Under the pieces are notes generated by a model that saw only the letters and a list, made by a program, of their open reading frames with translations, did no database searches and was not told where the DNA came from. The position numbers were made by a program, and so were the translations under genes. This document shows, in pieces, positions 23,179 to 32,309 of a stretch of DNA of 51,423 bases (position 1 is its first letter; each line of letters begins with the position of its first letter). The stretch spans positions 1 to 51,423 of the forward strand of contig CAUHGY010000004.1 of NCBI GenBank assembly GCA_959605945.1. Direction: 5' to 3'. The DNA is from an uncultured Clostridia bacterium. GTDB taxonomy: Bacteria; Bacillota; Clostridia; Christensenellales; Borkfalkiaceae.

Positions 23179-25665
23179 ATGGAACATCGTCATGAAATTA
23201 TAAATTTTCCGGAAAACTCACCGATAAAAGTTTTTATTCATAAAATCGGCGATGTAAATATGCATTGGCATCAGTCAATTGAAATTCTTTACATTGTAAA
23301 CGGCAAAGTTAAAATCAATGTCTCAGGCACTGAAACCGAACTTACAGACGACGGACTTATTCTGATTAACAGCAATACACCTCATTCGCTTTACTCTACC
23401 GCCGCTATAATGATAGCTGTTCAGATCAGACTTGATTTGCTTACATCCGTGCCGGATTTAATTAAAAACAGTTATTTTGATTGTGTTTGTACCGGAGAAA
23501 ATTCCTCTCCCGAATTGTTTATCCCGATTAAAAATTGTTTGGCAAGTCTTTTAAAATTAAATATAGAAGGCAAAGGTTACATGAATCTGATGAATGTTTC
23601 GCTATGCTATAAACTAATTTACGAGCTGTATCTTAATTTTGTAAAAAATACAAATTCGGCCTCGCAAAACAATGCCGATCAACTGAAGCGCCTTAATATG
23701 ATTCTCAGCTATATAAACGCCAACTACGCCGACGATCTGTCTCTGGAATCTTTATCGTCTGTAGTAAATTTTACCGTTCCTTACCTTTCTAAATTTTTCA
23801 AGCAGCATATGGGTATGACGGTCGGCGATTATATCAAAAGCATACGACTGTTTCATGCTGCAGAGCTTTTAAGCACAACTACAGACAGCATGGAAATGAT
23901 TTGTTCCAAATGCGGATTTCCCAACACCCATTCTTTTATTTCGACTTTCAAAACAAAATACAACATCATTCCCAGTAAATGGCGCAAACAAAACAAAAAT
24001 GTAAGCGTTCTAAAAAATCCAGAAAAAGCTATCGGCTATCAAACAGCCAGCACGGAAATTTTATATAGCAGCGTTTCCGGTTTCATAAATAAATATGCAG
24101 ATATGAATATGTCCGTAAATCCTGACAAGTCGCTTGTTTATGAAAAAGACAGCATATCTGTAAGCGAATCATCCTCTGTTAAATTACGCCAAACCGACCA
24201 TTCTATAATAGGCGTCAGCAGGGTTAAAGAACTTCTCTACGCCCCCATTCGCAAAATGCTTGAACAAGCACAGAAAGCGATAGGCTTCAAATATGTAAAA
24301 ATGCATTCGGTTTTTGACGATGATCTTATGGTTTACAGTGAATATGACGGAAAGCCGCATTATAATTTTTCTCTTGTAGATCAGGCATACGACTTTTTGC
24401 TGTCGATTAATCTTAAACCGTATGTCCAATTCTCGTTTATGCCGTCAGCCATCGCAAAAAATCCTTCAAACACTACCTTTTTCGCAAAAGTTGTTATTTC
24501 AATGCCCGGCAACATGGAAAAGTGGAATAAACTTGTCGAAACTTTTTTAAAACACCTGACGGATCGCTACGGAAAATCAGAAGTAGAAAGCTGGCCTTTT
24601 GCCGTATGGAACGAACCGTTCACTTCATCAAAACTTTTCGGTTTCGACAGCGCTTCCGACTATTATGACCTTTATTTTAACACTTATAAAACTGTAAAGT
24701 CTTTTGACCCGTCAATCATAATAGGCGGTCCATCCCATTTCGCGGCACATAATAAACCAGATTACGCATTATCTGAATTTTTGCAGTGGACATATAAACA
24801 AGGATGCATTCCCGATTTTATAGACCTTCATTATTACGATACTGATATGTCACGGCTTTATCTTGATAAAAACGGCATGAAAGTATCTACTCAGCTATCG
24901 CCGGAAGAAGGCACTTTCGGAAAGGCGTTGTCGCGTATAGAAAATATGCTTTTAGGCACTCCGTTTGAAAACATCCCTATTTATCTGACAGAATGGAACT
25001 CAACGTCATCTCACCGAGATTTACTTTCAGATACTTGTTTCAAGTCAAGCTATATAGTACGTAATCTCATCGAAAATTACGGAAGACTTGCCGCATTCGG
25101 ATATTGGCTGCTTTCAGACCTTCATGAGGAAAGCCTTTTGAATAACCGATTGTTTCACGGCGGTCTCGGTTTATTCACTATAAACGGCATACAAAAACCC
25201 TCCTATTTTGCTTACCGCTTTTTATCCATGCTCGGCAATGAAATATTAGCAAAAGATAAAGATTATATAGTTACGAAAAAACAAGACGGATATGTTTTGT
25301 TGCTTGTAAATTACTGTCATTATTCTCAAGCATATTCCGAAGAAATAGGTATTAATATAACTTACACCGACAGGTATACTGTTTTTCCCGAAAACGGAAA
25401 AAAACGTTTTTGTTTTTCTTTTCCCGAATCCGAGAAAAAATATCTTTGCATACATCAATATGTTAACAGAGAACACGGTTCGGCATTCGATAATTTCGTC
25501 GCTATGGGGGCTGTGGAACCGCTGTCCGAAGAAGAAACAAACTGGCTCAAAGAGATAACCAGACCTTGCATAAAAAAAGAAATTATAAACGCGCCTGTCA
25601 ATATTGACGTAATATTACAGCCATTTGAAATAAGATTAATAGAAATCAAACCTTACCGTCAATAA
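23179..25665 (+). CDS. AraC-type regulator fused to a GH39-like glycoside hydrolase domain
   Basis: 828-aa chimera. Residues 1 to about 95 form an AraC-type cupin sensor (MHWHQSIEILYIVNGKV, NSNTPHSLYS). Residues about 168-272 are the double helix-turn-helix DNA-binding domain, ending PSKWRKQNK, with the typical MICSKCGFPNTHSFISTFKTKYNIIPSKWRK. From about 330 to 828 is a GH39-like barrel and C-terminal strand domain: VKMHSVFDDDLMVY, the acid/base E479 in WPFAVWNEPF, HYYDTD and the nucleophile E605 in IYLTEWNSTS. Both catalytic glutamates are kept, so it may be active on beta-xylosides or related sugars, or act as a sensor. No signal peptide, so cytoplasmic. Strong own promoter, divergent from the sugar importer it probably controls. 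Confidence 0.9.
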   Translation: MEHRHEIINFPENSPIKVFIHKIGDVNMHWHQSIEILYIVNGKVKINVSGTETELTDDGLILINSNTPHSLYSTAAIMIAVQIRLDLLTSVPDLIKNSYFDCVCTGENSSPELFIPIKNCLASLLKLNIEGKGYMNLMNVSLCYKLIYELYLNFVKNTNSASQNNADQLKRLNMILSYINANYADDLSLESLSSVVNFTVPYLSKFFKQHMGMTVGDYIKSIRLFHAAELLSTTTDSMEMICSKCGFPNTHSFISTFKTKYNIIPSKWRKQNKNVSVLKNPEKAIGYQTASTEILYSSVSGFINKYADMNMSVNPDKSLVYEKDSISVSESSSVKLRQTDHSIIGVSRVKELLYAPIRKMLEQAQKAIGFKYVKMHSVFDDDLMVYSEYDGKPHYNFSLVDQAYDFLLSINLKPYVQFSFMPSAIAKNPSNTTFFAKVVISMPGNMEKWNKLVETFLKHLTDRYGKSEVESWPFAVWNEPFTSSKLFGFDSASDYYDLYFNTYKTVKSFDPSIIIGGPSHFAAHNKPDYALSEFLQWTYKQGCIPDFIDLHYYDTDMSRLYLDKNGMKVSTQLSPEEGTFGKALSRIENMLLGTPFENIPIYLTEWNSTSSHRDLLSDTCFKSSYIVRNLIENYGRLAAFGYWLLSDLHEESLLNNRLFHGGLGLFTINGIQKPSYFAYRFLSMLGNEILAKDKDYIVTKKQDGYVLLLVNYCHYSQAYSEEIGINITYTDRYTVFPENGKKRFCFSFPESEKKYLCIHQYVNREHGSAFDNFVAMGAVEPLSEEETNWLKEITRPCIKKEIINAPVNIDVILQPFEIRLIEIKPYRQ

Positions 25666-25697
25666 ACAATCAATGCTATGATGATACCCGAAAACAT

Positions 25698-25742
25698 AAT
25701 ACCCGCGCAGGGTGAAAAAGTTTTTCGCTTCGCGCGGGTATT
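25698..25742. terminator. Hairpin between convergent GH39 and GH3 genes
   Basis: Outer stem AATACCCGCGC/GCGCGGGTATT (11 pairs) enclosing an inner stem GTGAAAAA/TTTTTCGC. It lies in the 119-bp gap between the ends of two converging genes, so it can serve both directions. Neither side has a long T run. Confidence 0.7.
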
Positions 25743-25784
25743 AAATCTTAAACGCATATTTATTTTTAAGCAATTATAAAATAA

Positions 25785-27401
25785 TTAAACCTCTCTTTCA
25801 AAAAAGCCTTTGAATGCAATCGGATTTTTTGCAGACGGCTTAATTTTACCCAAAATGACTTTCGCCGCCGCTCTCTGACTGCTTGGCGAATTGGAAAAAG
25901 CATTTATATATTCTTTCAAATACGGCATATCAAATAATTTATACGGATCCCCGAATGAAACAAAAATGCACCGCGGATGTTGTAACACATAAGCACGCCA
26001 TAACGGCATTAATGCATTCCACCCCATCCGTAACGTAGCTCCGTGATAATCTTTGCTGCTCATTTTACAATTTATCACAATGATATCATAATCATACATT
26101 ATTTTTTGCAATTCGGTATGCTTAGGATTATATCTGATATCAACCGTGTGCCCGTATTTTTCGAATTCCTCTTTCATTGCGTCAAACTCATGCCCGGACG
26201 GTTCTTTGTGAAAAAAAGGTTCTAAAATATTGATAAAAAGAATTTTTCCGTTTTCGATATTGCAAGGAATTATCTTATTGTAATCGCGGACAACCTTTAT
26301 GCTTTTGTCTGCTATTTTCTGCGATATAACATTTATATCCGCATCGACGGAAATCTTTTCGTTATATTCTCTGTCATCTTCTGTGATGTGTGCTTTAACT
26401 TTGAGTTTCAAAACTCTTTTTGCGGCATCTTTCAATCTGTCTTTTGACAGACTTCCGTCATTAACCGCTTTCAGTATATTGTCATAGTCGTCAGGATGAG
26501 GAAACAAAATCATATCTCCGCCCGCTTTCAGAAAATTAACGCCGATTTTGGTTATATCGGGTTCTGCAGCGGCTATTCCTATCATACTCATAGCGTCGGA
26601 AACTATACAACCGTTAAACCCGAGTTTTCCTTTCAGAAATTTTGTCATGATGCTGTAGCTTAATCCTGCAGGCAGCGGACCGGAAACAGGATCAATCTCT
26701 TCTTCGACCGCAGGAAAGCTTACATGTCCGATCATTACGGCAGATACGCCCATTTTAAACATTGCTTTATATACCTTCCCGTAGGTGTTCATCCATTCAT
26801 CTTCGGAAAGGCTGTTAATCGAATTGCAAAAATGCGAATTCCGCTCGTCTATTCCCTGCCCCGGGAAATGTTTACACGTCGCAATCACATCATTATTATC
26901 TTCAAGCCCTTCGATATAGGCACCTGCTATTTTAATTACTTCGTCGGGATCATCGGATATTGCCCTTATATTGCATTCCGGGCTTCTGAAATTTATATTC
27001 AAATCCACCACAGGAGCAAAAGTCCAGTGTATGCCGTTTCTTCGGCAGATTTTACCCGTTATTTTTCCTGCTTCTCTAATAAGCTCAGGATCATCGCAAG
27101 CTCCCCATGCCATCGGTTGAGGCAGCATTCCGGTTCCTGCAACAGCTCCGCCGGGGCCGTCTTCAACATCACTTGACACTATAACCGGAATCTTTGCATA
27201 TTTATTTGCAATATCCGTAAAAATTCTTATTCTTTCCGTCGTTGTGTTGGACATAAATAATCCGCCGGGTTTAATATGTTTAATGATTTTTTCAATCTGA
27301 TCCGGAGTGTCTTTATTTGAAATATCAAGACATATAGTCTGCCCTACAAGATCTTCGGTAGTGAGATTTTCTATTATTTTATCTAAATCTTTCTCTTCCA
27401 T
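25785..27401 (-). CDS. Glycoside hydrolase family 3, NagZ-like (second copy)
   Basis: 538-aa cytoplasmic GH3 enzyme. Barrel motifs: WTFAPVVDLNINFRSPE, KHFPGQG (177-183) followed by D185, N188 and H190 in GIDERNSH, equal to the NagZ Asp-x-His acid/base loop, and nucleophile D269 in GCIVSDAMSM. A second alpha/beta domain occupies about 385-538 (VDIRYNPKHTELQKIMYDYDIIVINC). It shares the same two-domain layout with the 566-aa GH3 at 16287-17987. It is the last gene of the long minus-strand cluster, 3 nt after the SGNH hydrolase gene. The exact sugar is unknown; beta-GlcNAc or a beta-linked neutral sugar is possible. Confidence 0.9.
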   Translation of the reverse strand: MEEKDLDKIIENLTTEDLVGQTICLDISNKDTPDQIEKIIKHIKPGGLFMSNTTTERIRIFTDIANKYAKIPVIVSSDVEDGPGGAVAGTGMLPQPMAWGACDDPELIREAGKITGKICRRNGIHWTFAPVVDLNINFRSPECNIRAISDDPDEVIKIAGAYIEGLEDNNDVIATCKHFPGQGIDERNSHFCNSINSLSEDEWMNTYGKVYKAMFKMGVSAVMIGHVSFPAVEEEIDPVSGPLPAGLSYSIMTKFLKGKLGFNGCIVSDAMSMIGIAAAEPDITKIGVNFLKAGGDMILFPHPDDYDNILKAVNDGSLSKDRLKDAAKRVLKLKVKAHITEDDREYNEKISVDADINVISQKIADKSIKVVRDYNKIIPCNIENGKILFINILEPFFHKEPSGHEFDAMKEEFEKYGHTVDIRYNPKHTELQKIMYDYDIIVINCKMSSKDYHGATLRMGWNALMPLWRAYVLQHPRCIFVSFGDPYKLFDMPYLKEYINAFSNSPSSQRAAAKVILGKIKPSAKNPIAFKGFFEREV

Positions 27402-27404
27402 GGT

Positions 27405-28124
27405 CTATCCTTTCCGAAAATAATTTTTTAACATACAGTTAAGAACTTCATACATGATATTATATCCTGCGACATGCGGGTGAAGATCGTCGCCGAACGT
27501 ACAGTTTATAAGTGTTTTGCCGTCGCTTTCACACATACTCGCATAATAATCTATGTATAATACTTCAGAGTCGGCGCAGAGTTTTTTTAACCTGCGATTA
27601 ATTTCTTTTATAAGAGTAGTACGAAAGTCGCTCGTTCCGAGCGGCAGCAAAGAACCTATCCACAATTTAATGCAATTTGTTTTAGCTTTATCAATTATTT
27701 TAAGATACCCGTCCAACATAGCTGCAATAAATGCCTCTTGTTCTTCAAAAGGAATTTCGGCAGTTTTTCCATATTTTTTGTAAAGCGCGTACATATCGTT
27801 AATCCCTTCGGAAAAAACACATAGTTCGGGATTTAAATATATGCAGTCGTCTTCAAAACGCTCTATTCCCTTTTCAAGCGTTTCTCCGCCGATCCCGCGG
27901 TTAATAATGACGCCGTAATCTCTAAAATATAAATCTGTCTGCCAGCTTTCAGTAATAGAATCGCCGAAAAAAAGAATATCGGGACAAACTCTGTTTGCAA
28001 ACAATTGTGAATTCATGCGATTAAACATTTCGCGTTTTTCGCCATGCCTTAAAAATGCCTGTTCTTCGGAATATTTTTCCTTATAAAAACGTTCTAAAAG
28101 ATTTTTATCGTATTCTAATTTCAT
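27405..28124 (-). CDS. SGNH/GDSL-family hydrolase (carbohydrate esterase-like)
   Basis: 239-aa cytoplasmic hydrolase, with no signal peptide. Four SGNH blocks: block I FFGDSITES (S56), block II NRGIGGE (G77), block III EGINDMY (N109), and block V DDLHPHVAGY (catalytic Asp and His about residues 212-216). The arrangement resembles acetylxylan esterase and rhamnogalacturonan acetylesterase-type enzymes, so deacetylation of an imported oligosaccharide is the likely role. It overlaps the upstream DUF4838 gene by 4 nt and is 3 nt before GH3. Confidence 0.9.
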   Translation of the reverse strand: MKLEYDKNLLERFYKEKYSEEQAFLRHGEKREMFNRMNSQLFANRVCPDILFFGDSITESWQTDLYFRDYGVIINRGIGGETLEKGIERFEDDCIYLNPELCVFSEGINDMYALYKKYGKTAEIPFEEQEAFIAAMLDGYLKIIDKAKTNCIKLWIGSLLPLGTSDFRTTLIKEINRRLKKLCADSEVLYIDYYASMCESDGKTLINCTFGDDLHPHVAGYNIMYEVLNCMLKNYFRKG

Positions 28125-30283
28125 GTTAAAATCCTTTTGTGAAATTTTCTTCTGGCCGGAATTGTTACTTTGTTGATTACGCCGTCTATTTTCTCATCAT
28201 CCAAAAAACTGCAAAATACATTAAAAGCGGTTTTATAATCTTCGGCAGCAGTTATAAACACACAACAACCGCGAACGTCAACAAAATAATCGTAATCTTC
28301 GATACTCACGACGCCGTTTTTATAGAATTCGCCGAACATAAAATTGTTACCTATGCATATCGCTTTTTCTCCATACATTGGCAAAACTTCATTATCATTT
28401 ACGATCGGTAAATCAAAACCGTACTTTTTTGAAAAAAATCCCTTCAATTTTTCCGCACAAAACCTCTCTTCGGATGACGGATTGCTGCTCAACACTATTT
28501 TATAATGACATTTTGAATCTTTCACTATATCGATAAAAAGCCGGGTTCCTTCGCCCGTTTTGTTAACGCCTAATGCTTTTGCGGTATCGAAAAAATCCTT
28601 CGATAAGCTTTCATTGCCTTCAGGGAAATAATCGTATTCATTGCGAAGAATCATCCTTTCGGCTGTAAGCTTCATGAATTTTAATGTTTTTATGATAATT
28701 TCCTTCTTTTCTACCGCTTTGATTGCATTTTCAGCGGCCGAAATTGCATTATCTATTATTTTTTTGTTTTCCAACAGAAAATTTAACGGATAATTTCTGT
28801 AATTAAAGAAACTTTCATCATCTTGAAACAGAGGGAGTTTAAATCCCTTTTTAATTTTTTCAGCGAAAAAATTTTCATTGCGAACGATAAATTCCCAAAC
28901 GTAATCTGCGGCTTCTTCAAAGAATAAATCAACGTATTCTCTGTATAAATCCATAATCGGAATATTTATATTCCAATACATTTTGGAAACAGCATAAGCC
29001 TTCATATCCGATTGCCATTCGTTTTTGCAGTTATAAGCGCCCTGATTTAACACATACGACATACCGTATCGTGCATAATCCCGCAGATTTTTCTCTATAT
29101 TTGCAGCATTGGCAAAATACCACAAATATTCAGCATAATTGCACTGATAATCCCAGATCATAATGTTTGGCGTTAATGACGTCCATCCCGATAACTGTCT
29201 GTAAATAGAAGGACTCTGCCTTTTATCAAGTAAAGGATAAGTATAATCTGCCTCAATAGGAGCATAGCGGATATGCATTCTTTTGTTCGGCAAAACTTTA
29301 AAAATTTCTCCGACGGGGGGGTCTGCCGTACTGTGATATGCCAGCATTACAAGATTAAAATCAGAATCAATATTATCTCTCTCGAGCATTTCTTCAACAA
29401 TTTCTATTACACAGTTCAGAAAAATAATATTCAGACCGCTTTCTCCGCCTAATTCCCGACGGCGTCTCTCGCAAACTTCACAGTGACAAACCGCATTGGC
29501 ATCGTCCTGTTTGCCGAACATAAAATATTTTGCGTCTCGGCTTTCCTTTATAAAACGAAAAAGGCTTTCCGCTGCAATTTTCACAACGCTTTCCGACATT
29601 GTTTCATCGACGGTGTAATCGTCCTTTATTCCGTTCGAATAACATAATTCCATTGTCCGCATTTTATTAATGCAATAAAATTCCGGGTGTTTTTCAATAT
29701 ATTTTTCCGGCGGTACATAGTATAAGGAATTATGCGGATCCGGTATACGATCAAACCACAATTGCTTTACCCCGTATTTCTGGTCAGGTTTGATATTGTT
29801 TCCGGAAAATCGCATATGCATAGCTGTTTCTTGAGAAAAAATGGAGTCGTAATTCAAAAAAATACGTTGAGGAAAATAAGGTTCGCAAAGTAAGTTTTCT
29901 TCTTTTATAGCGATGCCTTTTTTTGACGGAATATAAGTTTTTTCACAATTAAGCCAACGAATTCCGAGAAAACGCTCTATAAACTCATAAACTCCGTAAA
30001 TCGTACCTTTTTCGCAATCGCCGAAAATATATACGCACTCATTTTCAAAAACTATGCGAAAGCCATCTGTTTTCAATGGAATATGATTATATCTTTCTAT
30101 AATCTCGCGGGACTTATTATTCAATCCTATGGAAATGAATTTTTTTCTGTTGCCAATGCTTAATTCAAACCCGCAGACTTCATAAATATATTTATTAATG
30201 CTCTCGGCTGCATATCTATATGCAGCCGAAGCATCATCGTAAATCAAGCAGTAATCCCTGCAATTTTCATTGCTTATCACCAT
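28121..30283 (-). CDS. DUF4838 domain protein, cytoplasmic form, probable glycoside hydrolase
   Basis: 720-aa protein without signal peptide. The N-terminal domain (1 to about 125) resembles the non-catalytic alpha/beta domain preceding GH67/GH20 barrels, ending GVYEFIERFLGIRWLNCEKTYIPS. The following large domain carries the DUF4838 hallmarks: CHCEVCERRRRELGGESG (C266, C268, C271), HIRYAPIEADYTYPL, and IMIWDYQCNYAEYLWYFAN. The Cys triad could bind a metal. A C-terminal extension (about 610-720) repeats an N-terminal-like fold (SKCHYKIVLSSNPSSEERFCAEKLKGFF). Family function is unproven; barrel enzymes acting on uronic acid or amino-sugar glycans are suspected. It overlaps SGNH downstream and follows its lipoprotein paralogue by 1 nt. 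Confidence 0.85.
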   Translation of the reverse strand: MVISNENCRDYCLIYDDASAAYRYAAESINKYIYEVCGFELSIGNRKKFISIGLNNKSREIIERYNHIPLKTDGFRIVFENECVYIFGDCEKGTIYGVYEFIERFLGIRWLNCEKTYIPSKKGIAIKEENLLCEPYFPQRIFLNYDSIFSQETAMHMRFSGNNIKPDQKYGVKQLWFDRIPDPHNSLYYVPPEKYIEKHPEFYCINKMRTMELCYSNGIKDDYTVDETMSESVVKIAAESLFRFIKESRDAKYFMFGKQDDANAVCHCEVCERRRRELGGESGLNIIFLNCVIEIVEEMLERDNIDSDFNLVMLAYHSTADPPVGEIFKVLPNKRMHIRYAPIEADYTYPLLDKRQSPSIYRQLSGWTSLTPNIMIWDYQCNYAEYLWYFANAANIEKNLRDYARYGMSYVLNQGAYNCKNEWQSDMKAYAVSKMYWNINIPIMDLYREYVDLFFEEAADYVWEFIVRNENFFAEKIKKGFKLPLFQDDESFFNYRNYPLNFLLENKKIIDNAISAAENAIKAVEKKEIIIKTLKFMKLTAERMILRNEYDYFPEGNESLSKDFFDTAKALGVNKTGEGTRLFIDIVKDSKCHYKIVLSSNPSSEERFCAEKLKGFFSKKYGFDLPIVNDNEVLPMYGEKAICIGNNFMFGEFYKNGVVSIEDYDYFVDVRGCCVFITAAEDYKTAFNVFCSFLDDEKIDGVINKVTIPARRKFHKRILT

Positions 30284-30284
30284 T

Positions 30285-32309
30285 TTAAATCACTCCGTCT
30301 TCCGCTTTTCTCATTTCAACGGTCCTGAAAGAAGTTTCGCCTAAATATTTGAAATTATGTTTATCTACAATGGCGTAAAATTCTTTAGCGAAATTAAGTT
30401 TGGAAATTCCCGGATAATATGCATCGTAATTTTTTAATATCATCCGCATAGGATAAAGCATAACGGCTTCAAGCCTGTAAACAAGGGTGGCGCGTTCGCT
30501 TTCCGAAATGCTATCCGAATTTTCTGCAAACTCTATCGCACTTTCGGCTGTATTCAGAATTTTATTAAGCCATCCGATAGGTGCAAATTGCGGTCCTAAA
30601 AATACGCCCTGCTCTTGCTGTATTTGCACTCTAAAACCTGAATCTTCCGGCAATTCCATCATCTCTCTGTAATGGTTCTCATACAAATCGATTATCCGGC
30701 GTACATAGCTTGCAGCTTCTCCGTAATATAAAGTTAAAAATTCGTTCATCAGATATTCTATATCCCAATCAAAATCCCAGAACAATTTACTTGCTATATA
30801 TGCCCGCATATCCGACTGCCAGATTTCCTTTTGAGAATATGAACCTTGTATCATAAGATATTCAGCTCCGATACTTTTGAAATAGCGCAAATTTTCCTTT
30901 AAATAATGCGTAGTCGGCAAATACCATAAATATTCCACATAATTCTGCTGATAGTCCCAAATCATAAACTTATCAGTCACTTCGGCCCAGCCGTTTAAGG
31001 CATTTCTTGTAACTTCATCCTGCCTTTCATCGACATAACTGTAAGTGAAATTCGCATCTATAGGCGCTATTCTTACCATTACATTTTTGTTTGCTTTAAC
31101 CAAAGGAGATTTTAAGGAAAAACTTCCGTCGGCATTGGTATTGACAGGCGGATTTTGAGTCTGATGGTACGCAAGCATGACCACACCGACGGTTCTTCCC
31201 TGCTCCCGCATTAGCCATTCGTTTATCTTTTCTTCAACAAGATTCATCAAAATAACGGAAATACCTGAATGCCCGTAAAGTTCCTTTCTCTCATTACAGG
31301 TTTCGCACTGACAGTTGGCATTCCGATTGTCAACGCGACCGATCATTATATATTTTATGTTGCGGGTATCTTTATCTTCGGTAAGAAAACGCTTAATCTT
31401 ATCGATAAGAAGCGAAGCAACGCTTTGACCTTCCTTCAATTCCCCGTTATCGTCTACACCGTTAGTAAAGCATATGTCGTAATCAGTTGCTGTTGTGTTT
31501 GTATAGTCAGAAAAATATTCGGGATGCGATTCTCCGAGGGTTCTTCCCTGCGGATCCGCGGGATCAATATCTGATTTATTAACATATCCTATTCCGGGTT
31601 GTTGTTCCTGATCGGTAGTATTATGAGATTCCGCTACCTGCGGCGCAAAATAATCACCGGCTCTCAGGAACCTTCTGTGCGCAGCGAATTCTTCTTCAAG
31701 ATACCCGGCAATCATCCAATCGCGCATAGCAAATTCCGGATTTTCAAGAATATCGCACTCTCTCGCCGTTATGGTGGATGTTTCGGGAATATAAGTTTCC
31801 GTGCTTGTCAGCCAGCGTATACCTGCAAATCTTTCCAGAAAACTATATACGCCATTTTGCGCTCCGAGTTCTTCCTTTCCCTTGATAAAGAAATTATCTC
31901 CGACGTTTTTAATGACAAACCCATCGTTTTCTACTTCAGAAATATCAATATTGTTTTTCTTCGATTGCTCTGTATCGCCTATCGAAATATACTTATCACC
32001 CGTATATTCGTTATCGCGATACATTTGCAGCCATGTTCCTGTCATCTGTATGAAATATTCGTTCATTTCCGAAACAAGAAGCGCAAGCTTATCAGATGCT
32101 TCCGAAGGAATAACAACATCATACCGAGCGATTCCGTCTTTAATAATATCGAATGTTTTACCGGCTAAATTTACACCCGTCATATAATCCGTAACCGCAT
32201 ATTCTCCGGTTTTATCGGTAGCGGTATTTCCGCACCCCACGGATAACAGCATACTTGCAGCAAGCAATAATGTTACTGCGCTTCTTATTATTTTATTTAT
32301 TTTTTTCAT
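30285..32309 (-). CDS. DUF4838 domain lipoprotein, probable surface glycoside hydrolase
   Basis: 674-aa paralogue of the preceding gene, but exported: lysine-rich N-terminus, hydrophobic stretch and lipobox LSVGC (acylated C26). N-terminal alpha/beta domain ends QNGVYSFLERFAGIRWLTSTETYIP. The main domain has CQCETCNERKELYGHSG (C333, C335, C338), VRIAPIDANFTYSYV and FMIWDYQQNYVEYLWYLP, the same motifs as the cytoplasmic copy. It lacks the C-terminal extension of that copy. As a membrane-anchored enzyme it probably attacks the polymer or long oligomers, leaving fragments for the importer. It overlaps the upstream 933-aa secreted protein gene by a single base. Confidence 0.87.
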   Translation of the reverse strand: MKKINKIIRSAVTLLLAASMLLSVGCGNTATDKTGEYAVTDYMTGVNLAGKTFDIIKDGIARYDVVIPSEASDKLALLVSEMNEYFIQMTGTWLQMYRDNEYTGDKYISIGDTEQSKKNNIDISEVENDGFVIKNVGDNFFIKGKEELGAQNGVYSFLERFAGIRWLTSTETYIPETSTITARECDILENPEFAMRDWMIAGYLEEEFAAHRRFLRAGDYFAPQVAESHNTTDQEQQPGIGYVNKSDIDPADPQGRTLGESHPEYFSDYTNTTATDYDICFTNGVDDNGELKEGQSVASLLIDKIKRFLTEDKDTRNIKYIMIGRVDNRNANCQCETCNERKELYGHSGISVILMNLVEEKINEWLMREQGRTVGVVMLAYHQTQNPPVNTNADGSFSLKSPLVKANKNVMVRIAPIDANFTYSYVDERQDEVTRNALNGWAEVTDKFMIWDYQQNYVEYLWYLPTTHYLKENLRYFKSIGAEYLMIQGSYSQKEIWQSDMRAYIASKLFWDFDWDIEYLMNEFLTLYYGEAASYVRRIIDLYENHYREMMELPEDSGFRVQIQQEQGVFLGPQFAPIGWLNKILNTAESAIEFAENSDSISESERATLVYRLEAVMLYPMRMILKNYDAYYPGISKLNFAKEFYAIVDKHNFKYLGETSFRTVEMRKAEDGVI

